DNA from: Chthoniobacterales bacterium
GTDB taxonomy: Bacteria; Verrucomicrobiota; Verrucomicrobiia; Chthoniobacterales; UBA10450
Direction of reading: 5' to 3'
Length of the DNA stretch: 25,112 bases
NCBI GenBank assembly: GCA_013695925.1
Contig: JACCZO010000073.1
Location: 1 to 25,112, forward strand
Shown: positions 17,899 to 25,112 of the stretch, in pieces
Layout of the letters: each line of letters starts with the position of its first letter
Numbering within the stretch: the first letter of the stretch is position 1
Translations under genes and position numbers: made by a program
Notes under the pieces: generated by a model
The model's database searches: none
What the model was told of the DNA's origin: nothing
What the model saw: only the letters and a program-made list of their open reading frames with translations

Positions 17899-19061
17899 GG
17901 CCGATGTTTCATTCCTAGCATACTTACAAAGAAACTTGAAAGTATGGTTTGAAATCCCAATGCTGTCAGCGTCGCACCCGGAATGACCCAGCGCATCGTG
18001 ACGGCGTAGTCGAGGCGGCCGAAATCAACGGACTCCCACTGCAATACGGCTCCGGCCAACAAAATAAGGCCAGCCAATAACGCCAGGCCGCCCAAGGCGA
18101 GGCCGCGCTCCAGATAGATCACGTTGAAAAATCGCTCGAAGCGCGAGTCACTCGGCAGCAATCCTTCGTTGATGGCGAAGGTTTTGGCGCTGATAGCGAA
18201 CAGGACCGATTGATAACCCATTAGAATCGCAAGGCTGGAAAACAAAAGTGTGTGCGCATCAAACGTTACGCCGCCGATATTCAAGCCGGGCAATGCTACG
18301 GCGTATCCAACCAGTCCGAGCAAAACCAAAACAAAGCCCGGCACGAGAAAGAGCCATCGCGGGCTGAACACGAGAAAGAAACGCAGGGTGCGCCAGCCAT
18401 CACGAATGGTTCGCAGATGCGGCGCGTGCGTCTTGCGCCCATCAGGATGGAGGGTAATTGGAATTTCAGCGATGCGAGCCTTATGCAAGCTAGCCTTGAT
18501 GATCATCTCCGTGGCGAATTCCATTCCGTCGCACTGAAGCGCCAATCGATCATATAATTCCCGTGTGAATCCGCGCAGACCGCAATAAACATCGTGAATA
18601 GGGGCCGCGAACATATGTCGCGCCATTCGCGAGAAAAGCGGATTTCCAAGCCAGCGGTGCGAAAACGGCATGGCTCCAGGTAAAATTTTCCCGCCGCCCT
18701 GCGGAAGGCGGCAGCCCATAACCAACTCAAACCCTCCCTGAAGTTTCTGAACGAAACGGCCCGCTTCTGAAAAATCGTAGCTTTCGTCGGCGTCGCCCAT
18801 GAGAATCCATTTTCCCGCCGCGGCTTGGATGCCGCCTCGCAAGGCGTTACCATAGCCCTTTTTCTTCACCTGGACAACGCGTGCTCCGAGTTTTTCCGCG
18901 ATTACCACTGAATCATCTTTGCTGCCATTGTCAGCGACAAGAACCTCACCGCGCACGCCCGAACGCTCTATGCCCAGTCGCGCCTTCTCGATGCAACCTG
19001 CGAGGGTCTCCGCCTCGTTCAGGCAAGGCATCACAATAGTAAGTTCAACTACATCGGTCAT
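17895..19061 (-). CDS. Membrane-anchored GT2 glycosyltransferase (dolichyl/polyprenyl-phosphate type)
   Basis: The 388-residue protein has an N-terminal GT-A domain: LTIVMPCLNEAETL (7-20), ADNGSKDDS (43-51) for nucleotide-sugar binding, GDADESYDF (89-97) with the metal-binding DxD-like motif, and CGLRGFTRE with EFATEM. Four hydrophobic helices follow, about 235-260, 270-292, 320-342 and 358-384. This matches polyprenyl-phosphate glycosyltransferases with C-terminal membrane anchors, which charge a lipid carrier with a sugar at the inner membrane. Such a donor would suit the GT-C enzyme encoded next at 19218-20885. The gene starts with ATG (19059-19061), no clear Shine-Dalgarno sequence, and overlaps the methyltransferase by 4 bases. 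Confidence 0.88.
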   Translation of the reverse strand: MTDVVELTIVMPCLNEAETLAGCIEKARLGIERSGVRGEVLVADNGSKDDSVVIAEKLGARVVQVKKKGYGNALRGGIQAAAGKWILMGDADESYDFSEAGRFVQKLQGGFELVMGCRLPQGGGKILPGAMPFSHRWLGNPLFSRMARHMFAAPIHDVYCGLRGFTRELYDRLALQCDGMEFATEMIIKASLHKARIAEIPITLHPDGRKTHAPHLRTIRDGWRTLRFFLVFSPRWLFLVPGFVLVLLGLVGYAVALPGLNIGGVTFDAHTLLFSSLAILMGYQSVLFAISAKTFAINEGLLPSDSRFERFFNVIYLERGLALGGLALLAGLILLAGAVLQWESVDFGRLDYAVTMRWVIPGATLTALGFQTILSSFFVSMLGMKHRP

Positions 19062-19217
19062 GCTGAGACATAACTATGCCAGACAGGCTGGCGCGCGCGG
19101 CTCTTCTCCGTCCTAATTTTTGCTCTGTGCCTCAAGATTGCAACAAGGGATTTCCCTATTTGACACCTTTGCGGCTGATCACCGAAGTTACGTTATTAGT
19201 ATCGCCGTAAGCCATTT

Positions 19218-20885
19218 TCACGGGAATAAGACCGCGTGTGTCGCCTTTTTTAGGTGTCGCGGAGTATTACGCTCAGCTGGGCTCTGAGCGCGGCAACGTT
19301 CGGCGAGCGAGCGCCAATGATCCGCTGACTGGCCAGAAGGTATCCGCTCTTCGATCAGAGCAAGCAGCTGATAATCGCCCTGAAAGGGCGGAACAACGCG
19401 ACCGGCAGTTCGATGGACCAGGTCTTCCCGCCATTCCTGAAGTAACGCCCGCGCGGTCTCGCCGCTATAGGTTGTAACCTCCACTCCCCCAAACCGATGG
19501 ACGGATGCCGTGCGACCGCTTGCAACACCTAACCCTGTCACATAAAAGACGCGTCCCACTCTGCCATCGAGGTGAGCGGCGACTCTGTTGAGATATTTGT
19601 TGGGGAGCATGATGCGCTCGTCGGAGTCTGGGAAAAACTGCGATAACGTAAACCCAAGACTCCATCCCGCGACAATCACGTCGTTTTTATGCATCTCCGC
19701 GCGCAGAAACTTAGCAACACGCGCATACGGCCGTTTTTCCTTAGCGGCAAACTGCGCAGATAGATTTGGCGTCCAGCACAAAATGATTACTGCCGTGAGG
19801 CTCCAGGCTACCACCGCGGCCCCCGTTTGCCTCGCGATAAGTCTCGCAACGCAATCGACTCCCCCGGAAAGCAAGATAAGGAGAAGCGGCAGAGAAAAAA
19901 TTAGATAACGGGCGTAAGCCCACGTCTGAACCGACACCCCCTGCAAAGACATAAGGACCGGGCTCAGAATGAGCGCTCCACACAACAAGAGAAGCGCTCG
20001 CTTTTCGCGCAGCGCTGACCAAACGCCGGCGACTACGAGCAGGAAGCACAAGACGGCGATATATCCAACGCCTACATAAGTGGTGAAGACCTCTGGGAGA
20101 TATCCCATGCTGGTGGGTGGAGTATCGCTCCCCCACTCCCTGTTTACCTTCGCGATACCGGGCAACAGGCGCCAATAAGCGATGCCGACGATGATCGCCG
20201 CCCCCGCTAACGGAATCCAAAGAGTCTTGGATTCCCAGAAAACCCTTCGGACGCCAGACCAACCGGCAAACACAGTTTCGATAGTGAGCAATAGGGTGAG
20301 AAATGCAACTGTGTAAAGGCCGTTAAGATGGGCAAGCAACAACAGTAACACGGCGACCGCACAGCGCACTCCACTTGACCAATCTCGTTGCAGATACCAG
20401 TGAAAAAATTCGTTGATTGCTATTAGCCCAAGCGCGACGAGCAACGAATAAGAACGAATCATCGGAGCCCACATCATCATGTAAGGATTGAACGCGGTAA
20501 GACTGGCGGCGATCAGCGCGGTGCGCGACGAACCCGTAAATTTGAGCGCCAGCGAAGCAGTGAGTGGAATGATTGCGATGGCCGCCGCGATCGGGAGCAC
20601 TGTCAAACGCCAATCGCTTGCGCCGCAAATCCAAGCCACTCCTTTTTCCACGAGAATGAAATAATTCATCGTGAGGTGGGTGGCGAAATGCGTCAAAATA
20701 TAACCGGGACTCTTCTTAATGTATCTAAGCGTCCCGATTTCATCCCCAAGAAATATTCGGCCGTGTTGGAGCGCAGCGTAGAGCACCAAGGCACAAATCA
20801 TTATGGCCCCAAGCACGAAGCTTTCGCGTCTGGAGAGTTGCCGCAAGTTCAGGTCACAGCGGACGTAGTGTAATGGATTCTGCAC
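19218..20885 (-). CDS. GT-C-fold integral membrane glycosyltransferase (ArnT/PMT-like, GT39/GT83 superfamily)
   Basis: The 555-residue protein has about 10-12 membrane helices in residues 22-385 and a soluble C-terminal part of about 170 residues. The first extracytoplasmic loop holds the acidic pair in IFLGDEIGTLRYI (D48, E49), the position of the catalytic Asp in GT-C enzymes that use polyprenyl-phosphate sugars. A further sign is the 'NPYMMMWAPMIRSYSLLVAL' loop/helix, typical of the PMT_2/DUF2029-like group. It would transfer a sugar on the periplasmic face. The start is a GTG at 20883-20885. The gene lies 156 bases upstream of the GT2-methyltransferase pair, in the same direction, which may supply its lipid-linked donor. 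Substrate unknown. Confidence 0.8.
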   Translation of the reverse strand: MQNPLHYVRCDLNLRQLSRRESFVLGAIMICALVLYAALQHGRIFLGDEIGTLRYIKKSPGYILTHFATHLTMNYFILVEKGVAWICGASDWRLTVLPIAAAIAIIPLTASLALKFTGSSRTALIAASLTAFNPYMMMWAPMIRSYSLLVALGLIAINEFFHWYLQRDWSSGVRCAVAVLLLLLAHLNGLYTVAFLTLLLTIETVFAGWSGVRRVFWESKTLWIPLAGAAIIVGIAYWRLLPGIAKVNREWGSDTPPTSMGYLPEVFTTYVGVGYIAVLCFLLVVAGVWSALREKRALLLLCGALILSPVLMSLQGVSVQTWAYARYLIFSLPLLLILLSGGVDCVARLIARQTGAAVVAWSLTAVIILCWTPNLSAQFAAKEKRPYARVAKFLRAEMHKNDVIVAGWSLGFTLSQFFPDSDERIMLPNKYLNRVAAHLDGRVGRVFYVTGLGVASGRTASVHRFGGVEVTTYSGETARALLQEWREDLVHRTAGRVVPPFQGDYQLLALIEERIPSGQSADHWRSLAERCRAQSPAERNTPRHLKKATHAVLFP

Positions 20886-21239
20886 TTCAGGATCGAGATT
20901 GTTAAAGTCGCTCGAAGGTAATCTGACTCACTACAGATGGATATGGGAATAAAAATCACTCGTGGGGTGATGCGTGCAATTGTCGTTGCCCCACGAACCT
21001 ACCGCTGTTATTTCGTTATCCAATGTTTAGACAAAGGTCAAAAGGCAGCGCCAAACTGAATCGAATCCGATGTGTCCACTTTGGTCTTTAGACGCCGCGC
21101 AGGTTCTCAAGAGCCATACTGGGTCTGTAATCACGCATGACCGTTCCTTTTCGAAATTCTCGCGAGTCGCGCCCAAAAAGCCGGCAATTCGCGTTTCTGG
21201 CGACGCATTTTTGGAAGCGACATAAAATGTCATAAGGGA
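20886..21239. other. Gene-free interval between the GT-C and sulfotransferase genes
   Basis: About 350 bases with no convincing gene. It is more AT-rich than the flanks. It holds small inverted repeats: CGTGGGG with CCCCACG near 20960-20997, and GACAT-AAA-ATGTC at 21219-21231. The 68-codon frame at 21027-21233 looks like chance. The promoter of the leftward GT-C gene should lie here, but I see no clear boxes. Confidence 0.5.
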
Positions 21240-21267
21240 ACCGGCTGACTAATCTTTTAAAGCCGGT
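21240..21267 (-). terminator. Hairpin spanning the stop codon of the leftward sulfotransferase
   Basis: ACCGGCT (21240-21246) pairs perfectly with AGCCGGT (21261-21267) around 14 bases that include the TAA stop. On the complement it is followed by TTCCCTTATG, not a clean T-run, so termination is plausible but not certain. Confidence 0.35.
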
Positions 21268-22288
21268 GTGACGATGACCGATCGCCCTGGGTGCTAGTGT
21301 AGGCCTGGAGCAATGTCAGTCCCGCGCCGTGCTCTGCCAGCCGTCGAGTCAGCAAGGCGTCGGCCACCTGATGCAGGCACATATCAAGTTCGTTTTTCTG
21401 AATCAGATATCGCGCGGTCGCATCCCCCAGCTCGCTGATCAGTTGTTCAAGAATTTCTCCCTTCGAAGGCTCACATCCGAGAGATGCGTTTTGTCGGGCC
21501 GAAGCCAGCGCGAGGTTGGGGAAGGAAGAAGAAAGAACCTTCTGGACCAGGGCAAGCCATTCGTCAAAACGGGCAACGGTTCCAACGAGAGAAATTCCAT
21601 CAAGGTTCTTGATCGCATTTTCCAACTGCTCGTCGCCCGAAACCTGGGAGCGATTTGCGGCCGTGCGCGAACAAAAATACACTTGAAAATTGCAGAGCAC
21701 GGCCGGGGAAGTCTCCAGACGCCACTCCACATATTGCTTGAAGGTAAGCTCCTTGGCTTTGATCGCCCCGGGTGTTGACTTCGCCTGCGCCCGCTCAAAA
21801 GCATAAACGGATCGAATTCGAGCGATGGGATCCCGAATCAGAAGGCTTGTGAAGACCTCGCGTCCAAAGATCTTGGGCGGCGGGGGCGCAGCCTGGTGAC
21901 TTGAGATAGCTCTTACGTTGGGATGGCGAAAGCAATATTCTACCAAATCGCGGGCCGAAACGAACCCGGCGGCAGAAGAGTGGTCGAAAGAGCGATAAGC
22001 GTCGCCGAGTGCCTGCTCCAAGGCCCATTCGAATGATGAGCCGGCATTCTTAAAGATATGGTAGTGAATCAGCAGCGGCGTTCGCCGCCGCATTCTTCGC
22101 GAGGGTGATTTCGCGCCCCGGCCACCTGCGCCCAGCCGCTTGGAACCGCGCCCTAACGAGAAGGGTGGTACGCCGAGTCGGCAGAGACCGGCTTCCATCA
22201 TCCTGACGGCGCTATGGTAGATACCAATCGCGTGCCGCCCATAGAGGGCGGCGCGGGAGAAAAAAAATGGAAGATGATGTTGGAACAT
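21257..22288 (-). CDS. Sulfotransferase family protein (HS2ST/Sulfotransfer_2-like)
   Basis: With the ATG at 22286-22288 the protein has 343 residues; a TTG at 22306 would add 6. The first 70 residues are variable and basic. The enzyme domain starts with LLIHYHIFKNAGSSFEWAL (72-90), whose 'H-x-x-K-x-A-G-S-S' is the PAPS 5'-phosphate loop of carbohydrate sulfotransferases. The motif SLLIRDPIARIRSVYAF lies near 150-166, with the Arg/Ser that bind the 3'-phosphate. The rest has lower similarity, which is normal for the family. It probably sulfates a sugar of the local polysaccharide. It is divergent from another sulfotransferase gene, with about 150 bases between the starts. It is not close in sequence to the other two sulfotransferases here. 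Confidence 0.78.
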   Translation of the reverse strand: MFQHHLPFFFSRAALYGRHAIGIYHSAVRMMEAGLCRLGVPPFSLGRGSKRLGAGGRGAKSPSRRMRRRTPLLIHYHIFKNAGSSFEWALEQALGDAYRSFDHSSAAGFVSARDLVEYCFRHPNVRAISSHQAAPPPPKIFGREVFTSLLIRDPIARIRSVYAFERAQAKSTPGAIKAKELTFKQYVEWRLETSPAVLCNFQVYFCSRTAANRSQVSGDEQLENAIKNLDGISLVGTVARFDEWLALVQKVLSSSFPNLALASARQNASLGCEPSKGEILEQLISELGDATARYLIQKNELDMCLHQVADALLTRRLAEHGAGLTLLQAYTSTQGDRSSSHRL

Positions 22289-22359
22289 CTGCGTCTGCGC
22301 GCACAATTCCAGCGCTCTTTCGGCCCGAACAGCCGTCAGTCATACCCGGCGGAGGCCGA

Positions 22360-22380
22360 CAGGCAACCGTTTTTTGCCTG
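22360..22380. promoter_or_regulatory. Perfect 7-bp hairpin in the divergent sulfotransferase intergenic region
   Basis: CAGGCAA-CCGTTTT-TTGCCTG lies between the two divergent starts (22288 and 22436). It may be a binding site or an RNA hairpin in the leader of the rightward gene. The function is unknown. Confidence 0.35.
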
Positions 22381-22435
22381 ATTACTACCGTCCAAACCTC
22401 GGAGGGCCGGGATAACGAGCCCGGGATCACCGGCG

Positions 22436-23743
22436 ATGGCCCGAAGAGGGTCTCGTTTTTTCTCGAATCGCGCTCTTATTTGCACCAGTTTGCCGTGCGT
22501 GCGGGCAACCAGACCAATCTTCATCGTCGGCTCACCGCGTTCAGGCACGAGCATTTTGACCTGGTGCCTGGGACAACATCCGAACCTCCTTGGCCTCGAA
22601 GAATCCAACTGGATGGCCCCTTTTGCCGTCGATCTCGCGGTGGCGTTTCGTCGCGGTTCGGCCCGTGGCGAGCGCTCCCAGCTTTCCTCGATGGGAATCG
22701 AACGCGATCAATTCATGCAGGAAATCGGCACCTGCATCAATACCTCCATCGTGCGCCATCGGGAGGCTTTCGAGACCCGCGGGCGCCAGGGCGCCAGCCC
22801 CCTCAACCCCGAGAATCACCCGGCGTTCAAAATCTCGCGCGACGAGTCGGATCCCAAATCCCGCTGGGTCAATGGAACCCCGGAATATTCCTTCGGCATC
22901 GCCGGTCTCGGCAAACTCTTTCCCGAGGCGCGCTTCATCCATCTCGTTCGCAACCCCGATCTGGTGGTTCCTTCGATGCGGAACTTCGATCGCGTCGCGA
23001 GAAGAACGCTGGCGCAGACCGATGAAGAAGGTTATGCCCGCTGGCAGGCGCATGCCCGCGCCTGTGTCCTCGCGGAAGACGCCTTGGGCGAGAAGATCGT
23101 CTGCCGCGCTTTCCTGGAAGACCTCGTCAGTGCACCGGAAAAATCACTCCAACAAATCTTCGACTTCATCGAGGAACCCTTTGCCGAGGCCTGCCTCGAG
23201 CCGTTGCAGAAGCGGATCAATAGCTCCAACGTCGCCGCCGCCGAATTGCAGCGTGATCCGGAAAAGGAATCGGCCGTGTTCGCGGAAGCGCGCGAGTTTT
23301 GGAAAACGCTGCGCGCGACTTCACCGCCGAAAGAGCCGCTGCCGGAGGCGGCAGCTTTGATGGAAGAGCAATTCGAGCATCGTGTTGCCTATGCACACGA
23401 CCTGGATGCAAATTACGCCCTGACCCGTCGGGCGCACTTGAAATTGCAGGAGGAATTTCACGAGCGGACGCAATGGGCGCTCCAGCTCAAGGAGGAAGCC
23501 GAACAAAGGGCCAAACGCATCCTCGAATTGCAAAACGAAATCGCCGAGCGCACGCGGTGGACGCTCCAGCTCAAGGAGGAAGTGGCGCAGCGCGATCGCG
23601 TGATCCTTCAGGTGCAAAAGGAATTGGCCGAACGCACGGAGTGGGCGCTCGCGTTGCAGGCCGAGAACGCCCGGAAAGATGAGCTGATCTTGCGTTCACA
23701 AGGGCAAACAGAAGAGAGTGCACCGCCGCCCTCCGATGTATGA
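22436..23743 (+). CDS. Sulfotransferase with C-terminal 28-residue coiled-coil repeats
   Basis: In this 435-residue protein, residues 26-300 form a sulfotransferase domain: PIFIVGSPRSGTSIL (27-41) is the PAPS loop, 'WVNGTPEYSFGI' (144-155) is the usual second segment, and FIHLVRNPDLVVPSM (167-181) carries the 3'-phosphate Arg and Ser. Residues 320-415 are predicted coiled coil built from three repeats starting at 343, 371 and 399, each opening E-R-T-x-W-x-L. The ATG at 22436 has no visible Shine-Dalgarno sequence, and about 25 residues precede the domain, so a later start is possible. The downstream GT2 gene begins 31 bases after the stop. The likely target is the same glycan the neighbouring GTs build; the coiled coil may hold it in a complex. 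Confidence 0.83.
   Translation: MARRGSRFFSNRALICTSLPCVRATRPIFIVGSPRSGTSILTWCLGQHPNLLGLEESNWMAPFAVDLAVAFRRGSARGERSQLSSMGIERDQFMQEIGTCINTSIVRHREAFETRGRQGASPLNPENHPAFKISRDESDPKSRWVNGTPEYSFGIAGLGKLFPEARFIHLVRNPDLVVPSMRNFDRVARRTLAQTDEEGYARWQAHARACVLAEDALGEKIVCRAFLEDLVSAPEKSLQQIFDFIEEPFAEACLEPLQKRINSSNVAAAELQRDPEKESAVFAEAREFWKTLRATSPPKEPLPEAAALMEEQFEHRVAYAHDLDANYALTRRAHLKLQEEFHERTQWALQLKEEAEQRAKRILELQNEIAERTRWTLQLKEEVAQRDRVILQVQKELAERTEWALALQAENARKDELILRSQGQTEESAPPPSDV
23462..23698 (+). repeat. 84-bp (28-residue) tandem repeat in the sulfotransferase tail
   Basis: Units begin at 23462, 23546 and 23630 with a codon pattern for E-R-T-x-W. Trp residues recur exactly every 28 residues (347, 375, 403), which is four heptads. 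The first two units share the run CTCCAGCTCAAGGAGGAAG. Confidence 0.85.
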
Positions 23744-23774
23744 TCGAGAGCAGAATCATCTCCACTCACCGCGC

Positions 23775-24740
23775 ATGAGCCGTCCCGCACTCAGCATCGT
23801 TATTCCATTTCTGAACGAAGAAAAGGTTCTGCCTTTGCTTCGTGCGCGGCTGGAAAAAATGCAGGCGGCAATTCCCGACGTCGAACTCCTCTTTGTCAGC
23901 GACGGTTCCAGCGACGGCAGTTGCGCCATCGTCAACGACTGGGCGGAACGTGATCCACGGGTGAAACTCATCGCCCTCACCCGCAACTTCGGTCATCAAA
24001 GCGCGGTCTCGGCTGGGCTTTCCTTTGCCACGGGCGAGGTCGTGGGTGTGATGGACGCCGACCTGCAGGATGAACCGGAAATCCTGCTCGAAATGTTCCG
24101 CCTGCTCCAAAGCGAACAGCTCGATGTCGTTTACGCCGTCCGCACGCGACGCCATGGCGAACCGGTGAAGCGGCTCTTCTACTTCCTGTTTTATCGCCTC
24201 TTCCTCTATCTCGCCGATAGCCCGGTGCAGTTGGATAGCGGCGACTTCTGTGTCATGAGCCGCCGCGCCGTGACTCTGCTCCTCGCATTACCCGAAAAGC
24301 TGCGCTTTATCCGCGGACTAAGAGCCTGGCTCGGTCTGCCGGCGAAAGCTTTCCCCATTGCCCGCCCCGCCCGGGCTGCCGGTGACCCCCAATACTCGTT
24401 AGGCCGGCTGGTTAAGCTGGCCGGCTCCGGCTTAACTTCGTTTTCTACCCGGCCGCTCAGGCTTGGCTTCATTTTCGGCACTCTGCTTTGCCTCGGCGCG
24501 GTCATCGGCGCGATGATTTACCTTGGCTTCGCTCTCTTTAGCGACACCCGTCTCGCGGCCCCGGGATTCTCGACCCTCGTCATCATCCTTCTCTTCTTCA
24601 ATGGACTGGTCTTTCTTTATCTCGGCCTTCTTGGCGAGTACATCGGACAAATCTTTATGGAGGTGAAGGGACGCCCTTCATTCCTGGTCGAGCGCACCGT
24701 CAATCTGCCTCCGGATAGAAGTTCCCATGAGCGAGATTGA
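23775..24740 (+). CDS. Polyprenyl-phosphate GT2 glycosyltransferase (GtrB/DPM1-like)
   Basis: With the ATG at 23775 the protein has 321 residues and begins MSRPALSIVIPFLNEE, the usual start. In-frame ATGs at 23718 and 23736 would add residues without family character. Motifs are VSDGSSDGS (41-49), ALTRNFGHQSA (67-77), MDADLQDEP (93-101) with the DxD metal site, and LDSGDFCVMSR (153-163). Two membrane helices lie at about 227-253 and 265-290. Bacterial relatives such as GtrB and ArnC transfer a sugar to undecaprenyl phosphate at the inner membrane. It follows the sulfotransferase by 31 bases and overlaps the next methyltransferase by 14 bases, so the three are probably one operon. It carries the only CGTTAGGC copy in the right half of the window. 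Confidence 0.9.
   Translation: MSRPALSIVIPFLNEEKVLPLLRARLEKMQAAIPDVELLFVSDGSSDGSCAIVNDWAERDPRVKLIALTRNFGHQSAVSAGLSFATGEVVGVMDADLQDEPEILLEMFRLLQSEQLDVVYAVRTRRHGEPVKRLFYFLFYRLFLYLADSPVQLDSGDFCVMSRRAVTLLLALPEKLRFIRGLRAWLGLPAKAFPIARPARAAGDPQYSLGRLVKLAGSGLTSFSTRPLRLGFIFGTLLCLGAVIGAMIYLGFALFSDTRLAAPGFSTLVIILLFFNGLVFLYLGLLGEYIGQIFMEVKGRPSFLVERTVNLPPDRSSHERD
24396..24404 (+). other. TCGTTAGGC word, copy 10
   Basis: In the GtrB-like gene, in frame as TCG TTA GGC (Ser-Leu-Gly). Confidence 0.6.
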
Positions 24741-25112
24741 AAATCTCTCGGCCCCGCGAACGGTCGCGATGGCGGACGATTGGTATGACATCGCGACCGA
24801 AGACCACTTCTGGATGCAGTGGCGTCACCGCGAAGTCATGCGGGCGCTTCAGCTTTCCCAGGTGCACATCGAGCGCGCGCTCGAGATCGGGTGCGGCCGC
24901 GCGGTCGCCCGCGGCATGCTCGAGCGGGACCTAGGGGTGCCGGTCGACGGTTGTGACTTGAACCGCGCCGGCATGGCAACGGCCAAATCCGGTTTGGGCC
25001 GGCTTTTTTTCTACGACATTTTCGATCAGGAACCTTCTCTGCTCGGCCGCTACGACGCCGTCTTCCTCCTCGACGTCCTGGAACATATCGAGGACGACAA
25101 ATCCTTTCTCGT
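24727..25112 (+). CDS. Class I SAM-dependent methyltransferase, N-terminal part (cut by window edge)
   Basis: The ATG at 24727 lies inside the end of the GT2 gene (14-base overlap), so translation is coupled. The visible 128 codons show a Methyltransf_23-type domain: WYDIATEDHFWMQWRHR (19-35), SAM motif I ALEIGCGRAVARG (51-63), an acidic residue ending strand 2 in DGCDLN, and the motif DAVFLLDVLEHIEDD, in which LEHI is typical of this family. GT2 plus SAM methyltransferase pairs of this kind are frequent in polysaccharide clusters. The acceptor is unknown. The C-terminus is outside the window. Confidence 0.85.
   Translation, partial: MSEIENLSAPRTVAMADDWYDIATEDHFWMQWRHREVMRALQLSQVHIERALEIGCGRAVARGMLERDLGVPVDGCDLNRAGMATAKSGLGRLFFYDIFDQEPSLLGRYDAVFLLDVLEHIEDDKSFL

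Noticed and set aside
19062..19217. Promoter from TTGACA near 19160 on the plus strand
   Set aside because: No matching -10 box at proper spacing and no rightward gene downstream.
21027..21233. 68-codon minus-strand frame in the gap
   Set aside because: Short, no Shine-Dalgarno sequence, no motif and no hydrophobic or charged pattern that suggests a protein.

Overview
The window reads as a chromosomal segment of a moderately GC-rich, Gram-negative-type bacterium. The most likely group is Verrucomicrobia, of a soil Chthoniobacter/Spartobacteria kind. This rests on gene content: a long SecA with an enlarged cross-linking domain, paired PilT ATPases, a DCC-lipase maturation factor fusion, a GxxExxY gene framed by 'ATCCGTGAAATCC'-type repeats, a REP-like double hairpin, and large sulfotransferase/glycosyltransferase proteins with coiled coils. 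No rRNA, tRNA or other direct phylogenetic marker is present, so the assignment is an inference.

Region 1 (1-10.58 kb) is a run of leftward genes, mostly housekeeping. In transcription order they are secA, an RNase J/CPSF-like beta-CASP nuclease, exodeoxyribonuclease III, a DCC-LMF membrane protein, infA, a three-gene YqjD/YqjE-like membrane stress module, pilT, a GxxExxY gene, and a second pilT cut by the window edge. The GxxExxY gene is bounded by a 29-bp perfect inverted repeat and sits between the two pilT genes as if inserted. Region 2 (10.68-11.69 kb) holds rightward ridA and pyrE, divergent from secA.

Region 3 (11.75-25.1 kb) is an accessory glycan block. It holds a secreted GH5-like protein, a 1321-aa sulfotransferase/coiled-coil/GT2/GT4 fusion, a leftward methyltransferase plus membrane-anchored GT2 pair, a GT-C-type integral membrane glycosyltransferase, two further sulfotransferases (divergent), a polyprenyl-phosphate GT2, and a methyltransferase running off the right edge. 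Together these suggest synthesis and modification (sulfation, methylation) of a surface or secreted polysaccharide. No PAPS-supply, flippase, polymerase or export gene lies in the window.

The most unusual signal is a dispersed short word, TCGTTAGGC (core CGTTAGGC). I count 10 exact copies of the core, where about one would be expected by base composition. Nine lie in coding sequence, three in each codon phase, which points to a DNA-level function such as an uptake or protein-recognition sequence. Nine of the ten fall within 3.38-11.44 kb and none in 11.45-24.39 kb, so the word also separates the core region from most of the glycan block. The other main observations are the GxxExxY inverted-repeat cassette and the fused sulfotransferase-glycosyltransferase architecture.
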